From Nostoc sp. GT001 (GTDB lineage Bacteria; Cyanobacteriota; Cyanobacteriia; Cyanobacteriales; Nostocaceae), in NCBI RefSeq assembly GCF_030382115.1, contig NZ_JAUDRJ010000003.1, forward strand, positions 1,416,240 to 1,441,993: 25,754 nucleotides of DNA. The letters run 5' to 3'. The notes under the pieces were generated by a model. The model was not told where the DNA came from, did no database searches, and saw only the letters and a program-made list of their open reading frames with translations. The position numbers and the translations under genes were made by a program. This document shows positions 22,612 to 25,754 of this stretch, piece after piece; position 1 is the stretch's first letter; each line of letters begins with the position of its first letter.

Positions 22612-23682
22612 ATGACCTCATCTGCGTCGTTTGACACATTAGAGTCTTTACAGGCGGATATCGCTGAATTGATCGTTAGTTTACCGACATTAAAAAATCG
22701 GCAATTTATTCAGCAAGCACTTACTACTATTGTTCGTCTAGCTGATACCGAAATCGAGCGTCTCGATTGGAAAATATTATCCGCTGCATTAGCAGATATG
22801 GAGCGCGGTTTCCAGCTTTTTTATGATTACCGACACGTTCGCAAAGTCACCATCTTTGGTTCTGCTCGTCTAGCGCCAGATAGACCAGAATATCAAATGG
22901 CCCTTGAGTTTGCTCGCGCTGTTTCTCAATTAGGATTCATGGTGATGACTGGTGGTGGTGGTGGAATTATGCAGGCGGGTCATGAAGGTGCTGGGCGAGA
23001 AAATTCCTTTGGATTAAACATTCAGTTACCCTTTGAACAGCAAGCAAACCCTTTTATCGAGGGCGATCCCAAGCTAATTAACTTCAAATATTTCTTCACC
23101 CGCAAGCTGTTTCTCCTCAAAGAAAGTGATGCTGTAGCCTTGTTTCCGGGAGGCTTTGGTACTCAAGATGAAGCTTTTGAATGTATGACATTAAGCCAAA
23201 CTGGTAAATTTGGGCCAGTACCTTTAGTTTTAATCGATCGCCCTGGTGGTGATTACTGGCGCTCTTGGAGCGAATATATTGATAAGCAATTAGTGCAAAA
23301 TGGTCTTGTCAATCCTGAAGACCCCAGCCTTTATACGGTGACAGATAACCTTGATGTGGCTTGTGATGCAATCACCCGTTTTTACCAGGTTTATCATTCC
23401 AGCCGCTATGTAAGTGAGAAGTTAGTCATCCGCCTGAAGACAGATATATCAGACGCTCTGTTAGAAAAACTCAATGCTGATTTTAGCGACATTATTATTC
23501 AAGGAAGAATTGAAAAAAGTCAGGCATTACCTCAAGAAGCACAAGATGAAACTGTTGGACTACCTCGCCTCATTTTGTACTTCAATCAACGCGACTTGGG
23601 ACGCTTGTATCAGATGATTGCCACAATTAACCGGATGGGTACTCCTTCACCAGAGGATGTAGCGCATCCAGAAAGAAAGTAG
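22612..23682 (+). CDS. LOG-family Rossmann-fold nucleotide-binding protein
   Basis: This 356-residue soluble protein has an N-terminal helical region of about 75 residues, then a LOG/TIGR00730-type Rossmann domain. The marks are VTIFGSARLAPD (79-90), MTGGGGGIMQAGHEGA (112-127), FFTRKLFLL (161-169) and the signature PGGFGTQDE (179-187). LOG proteins are nucleoside-monophosphate phosphoribohydrolases, some of which release active cytokinins; long cyanobacterial members with extra N- and C-terminal parts are less well characterised. The C-terminal 100 residues (after about 255) are outside the core domain. There is no strong ribosome site. Both PGGxGT and the arginine-bearing FFTRK segment are present, so enzyme activity is plausible. 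Confidence 0.88.
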   Translation: MTSSASFDTLESLQADIAELIVSLPTLKNRQFIQQALTTIVRLADTEIERLDWKILSAALADMERGFQLFYDYRHVRKVTIFGSARLAPDRPEYQMALEFARAVSQLGFMVMTGGGGGIMQAGHEGAGRENSFGLNIQLPFEQQANPFIEGDPKLINFKYFFTRKLFLLKESDAVALFPGGFGTQDEAFECMTLSQTGKFGPVPLVLIDRPGGDYWRSWSEYIDKQLVQNGLVNPEDPSLYTVTDNLDVACDAITRFYQVYHSSRYVSEKLVIRLKTDISDALLEKLNADFSDIIIQGRIEKSQALPQEAQDETVGLPRLILYFNQRDLGRLYQMIATINRMGTPSPEDVAHPERK

Positions 23683-23727
23683 GTAAGCTAAAACACATCT
23701 AATTTGCATATTACAATTTTCTCAATA

Positions 23728-23998
23728 TCTTGTGGGGTGGACATCTTGTCATTGGTGTCAACTTAACGCAAAAACTATGTCCCGCAAGGAACTTCAGTTC
23801 CAAGATCATGGCGAAAGTCATCTGAAGATGACTAGATATCCCCAAAAATATTCAGTCTACTTCAGTAGACTTTAACTATGAGCCAGAGAATTTATTCTCT
23901 GGCGGGTTATGAAGCCCGCAGCGAAGCTATTTCTAGCTTAACTTGACACCAATGACATCTTGTCCGCCCCGGACGGGTGAGACACCCATCCCACAAGA
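23728..23998. repeat. Older palindromic repeat split by the MITE-like element
   Basis: TCTTGTGGG (23728-23736) and CCCACAAGA (23990-23998) are exact inverted repeats. With the inner element removed they would lie about 50 bases apart around ACATCTTGTCCGCCCC and GACGGGTGAGACACCC. TTTTTC follows at 24000, so the restored hairpin could have ended transcription of the LOG-family gene. The inner element now stretches the loop by 214 bases. Confidence 0.6.
23750..23954. mobile_element. MITE-like non-coding element with hairpin array
   Basis: The 205-bp element has ends CATTGGTGTCAACTTAA (23750-23766) and TTAACTTGACACCAATG (23938-23954), inverted repeats with one mismatch in 17. ACATCTTGT flanks both ends (23741-23749 and 23955-23963), a 9-bp target-site duplication. 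Inside are five successive hairpins: GGAACT/AGTTCC, GTCATC/GATGAC, AGTCTAC/GTAGACT, CCAGAGAA/TTCTCTGG and GCGGG/CCCGC, mostly with 2- to 4-base loops. No reading frame is present, so it must be moved by an enzyme encoded elsewhere. The transposase family is not known; the ends do not match those of the IS at 4138-5589. Confidence 0.8.
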
Positions 23999-24242
23999 GT
24001 TTTTCTAATGCACTATTTAAGGCTGCACACGCCACTGCTGGTCTGTCAAATTCATTTTGACGGTTAGAGAGAAGCGATAAATCGCCGCCTCTACAGGGAT
24101 CTATCCATCAATTATTTATTGACAGACTACTACTTACAGATGAGAAAAACACTAGTTATTATGACTCAATACTGATTATTGTAAAAAAGCTTGTATATTA
24201 GCACAGTAAACAACGCTTGAGATCCTAACAGAGGAATAAAAA
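23999..24242. promoter_or_regulatory. Leader region of the carboxypeptidase gene
   Basis: This short gap holds the T-run after the split palindrome, a degraded GAGA...GCGATAAATCGC...CTCTAC repeat and an AT-rich stretch that should carry the promoter. GAGGA at 24231-24235 lies seven bases before the ATG and sets the start. Confidence 0.45.
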
Positions 24243-25565
24243 ATGCTGGAATTATTGGGTTCAGGTTTGGTGTCGCTTTGGCTGGAAATGGCTGGGGTAC
24301 AAATCAAGCCTCTAGATGCCTTAGATGCTTTGACTTGGCAAAGTAGTCCTGGCTTAGTTCTTGCCCCCGATCCAAATCCAGCTGGGGCGACTACGGTGCA
24401 GGAATATCTGAAAAAGCTCATAACATCAAAAGTAGTGGCGCAAAATCTGGCTGAGAATCAGGGGATTTGGATGCAGTCGGGGCCAATGCTGATGGCTAAT
24501 CATCAAGGTACGACACCTCTACTAGCTGCTTCTTTAACCAAAATTGCCACTTCACTAGTTGCTTTGAAAACTTGGGGACCAGATTACCAATTTGATACTT
24601 TGGTGAGTGTCACTGGCTCAGTGGTAAATGGAGTTGTTCAGGGCGATTTGGTGGTTACAGGCCGTGGTGATCCTTTGTTTGTTTGGGAAGAAGCGATCGC
24701 TCTTGGTAATACTCTCAATAAAATGGGCATCAAGCAAGTAAAGGGGAATTTGATTATTACTGGCAGTTTTGCCATGAATTTTCAACGTCAGCCAATGCTA
24801 GCTGGTCTGATGCTGAAGCAAACGCTAAATCGTGCAACTTGGGGACGCCCTGCGATTTATACACACTCAATTATGCCCAAGGGAACACCCAAGCCTCAAG
24901 TTGTCATTGCGGGTGGGGTGAAAGTTGAGGCACAACCAAACCCTCAACAAACTTTGTTAGTGCGTCATCGCTCATTGCCCTTGAAGCAACTAATCAAGGA
25001 GATGAACGTTTACAGTAACAATGATATGGCAGAGATGCTGGCAGATTCAGTAGGGGGAGCAACTGTAGTCCAATCAACTGCTGCTAACCTGGCGAGGGTG
25101 CCACAAGTAGAAATTCAGTTAATCAATGGTTCTGGACTGGGCCCTGAAAATCGCATTTCCCCTAGAGCAGCTTGTGCCATGTTGATGGCTATTCAAGCTG
25201 AGGCATCTGCCCATCAACTGAATCTAGCTGACTTGTTCCCCATGTCTGGATTCGATCACCGGGGGACACTGCACGCCAGACACATTCCCCTGGCGACTGT
25301 GATCAAAACTGGTACTCTCCGAGATGTGAGCGCTTTAGCGGGAGTGATGCCGACACGCGATCGCGGTTTGGTTTGGTTTGCTATTATCAACCGTGGGACA
25401 AATGTCTGGGGTTTGCGGACTGGACAAGACCAACTCTTGCAAAGTGTTGTTAAACAATTACAACTACCTCCAACCGTTCCTGTTAACCTCACTCCTCATT
25501 CAGCCATCAACTCTTTACCCCAGCTAGGTGCAGCTAATCGGAATGAAATTTTATACAAAAGTTAG
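24243..25565 (+). CDS. dacB: D-alanyl-D-alanine carboxypeptidase/endopeptidase, PBP4 type (peptidase S13)
   Basis: This 440-residue low-molecular-mass penicillin-binding protein has all three active-site motifs: SLTK (97-100, nucleophile Ser97), SNN (258-260) and KTG (355-357). GDPLF (142-146) and NGSGLGPENRISP (295-307) are typical of the S13 family, which trims or cleaves peptidoglycan cross-links in the periplasm. The N-terminus (MLELLGSGLVSLWLEMAG) is hydrophobic but lacks the basic residues of a classical signal peptide, so export may be unusual or the protein may be membrane-attached. The length is slightly below that of E. coli PBP4. GAGGA seven bases upstream supports the start. It stands alone on its strand, with two HIP1 sites inside. 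Confidence 0.92.
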   Translation: MLELLGSGLVSLWLEMAGVQIKPLDALDALTWQSSPGLVLAPDPNPAGATTVQEYLKKLITSKVVAQNLAENQGIWMQSGPMLMANHQGTTPLLAASLTKIATSLVALKTWGPDYQFDTLVSVTGSVVNGVVQGDLVVTGRGDPLFVWEEAIALGNTLNKMGIKQVKGNLIITGSFAMNFQRQPMLAGLMLKQTLNRATWGRPAIYTHSIMPKGTPKPQVVIAGGVKVEAQPNPQQTLLVRHRSLPLKQLIKEMNVYSNNDMAEMLADSVGGATVVQSTAANLARVPQVEIQLINGSGLGPENRISPRAACAMLMAIQAEASAHQLNLADLFPMSGFDHRGTLHARHIPLATVIKTGTLRDVSALAGVMPTRDRGLVWFAIINRGTNVWGLRTGQDQLLQSVVKQLQLPPTVPVNLTPHSAINSLPQLGAANRNEILYKS

Positions 25566-25754
25566 TTCATCCATCGTTTAGAGTTAGAACAGAGAGCGGG
25601 CTTGTCTCATTCGCAATCCAAAAGTTTTATTGATGGGTAAAAACCGAACTTGTAAAGGGTAAATGTCCATAATAGCTTTTGGGTTAAATTTTCTATTAAG
25701 TTGATTATAGGATTTCGCAAAATGCCCTAACGCCAGTACTGGAAAGAGCAGGCG

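Noticed and set aside
23767..23937. Riboswitch or known structured RNA
   Set aside because: The hairpins lie within a segment bounded by inverted repeats and a target duplication, and no known riboswitch core is recognisable.
25566..25754. A further gene at the right edge
   Set aside because: No frame with a start, ribosome site or protein character is visible in the last 189 bases.

Overview
The window looks like chromosome of a filamentous, heterocyst-type cyanobacterium of the Nostoc/Anabaena group. Seventeen intact HIP1 octamers (GCGATCGC) lie at 256, 610, 742, 1334, 2059, 3251, 5763, 7658, 7720, 11472, 13815, 15342, 18099, 19235, 22074, 24693 and 25357. Intergenic DNA is full of heptameric tandem repeats (CCCTAGT, ATTACGA, CAGAATA/T) and short dispersed palindromes. 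Several proteins are of typically cyanobacterial kinds: a CSP41-like epimerase, an Rcp1-like regulator, a DUF4079 membrane protein and large cyanobacterial GGDEF-EAL proteins.

Layout. 114-1052 is a CSP41-like NAD-epimerase homologue, followed by 1.1 kb of repeat-rich DNA. From 2165 to 9159 runs a same-strand signalling block: a CHASE3 histidine kinase, a stand-alone Rcp1-like receiver, a REC-HisKA_2 kinase, and a REC-PAS-PAS-GGDEF-EAL protein. The block is damaged in two places. A 1452-bp IS4-type insertion sequence (4138-5589) with clear terminal inverted repeats and a 6-bp target duplication sits between the Rcp1-like gene and the REC-HisKA_2 gene. A one-base frameshift near 7413 splits the REC-PAS-PAS-GGDEF-EAL gene. 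A small SAM methyltransferase (9305-9922) follows, then a repeat mosaic, a minus-strand GNAT acetyltransferase, a small acidic disordered protein and a second REC-histidine kinase (11753-12931).

13139-17785 is on the minus strand: a DUF4079 membrane protein and two tandem paralogous GT39/PMT-like membrane glycosyltransferases. The upstream paralogue (16085-17785) has lost two charged residues typical of the family and carries a 21-bp insert inside a HIP1 site that is intact in its sister gene, the hallmark of the very small mobile repeat SDR5. 18398-21064 encodes a dCache-HAMP-GGDEF-EAL protein that overlaps tail to tail with an N-acyl amino acid synthase-like acyltransferase. The right end holds a LOG-family protein, a 205-bp non-coding MITE-like element (terminal inverted repeats, 9-bp target duplication, five internal hairpins) inserted within an older palindromic repeat, and a PBP4-type D-Ala-D-Ala carboxypeptidase.

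How the genes may work together (inference): four receiver domains and three histidine kinases occur here without any DNA-binding output domain. The only recognisable outputs are two cyclic-di-GMP GGDEF-EAL proteins, so the region reads as a phosphorelay and c-di-GMP cluster whose first part has been split by an IS and a frameshift. I found no tRNA, rRNA, CRISPR array, prophage or convincing wholly new system. The most unusual signals are in the small mobile repeats and the diverging glycosyltransferase pair.
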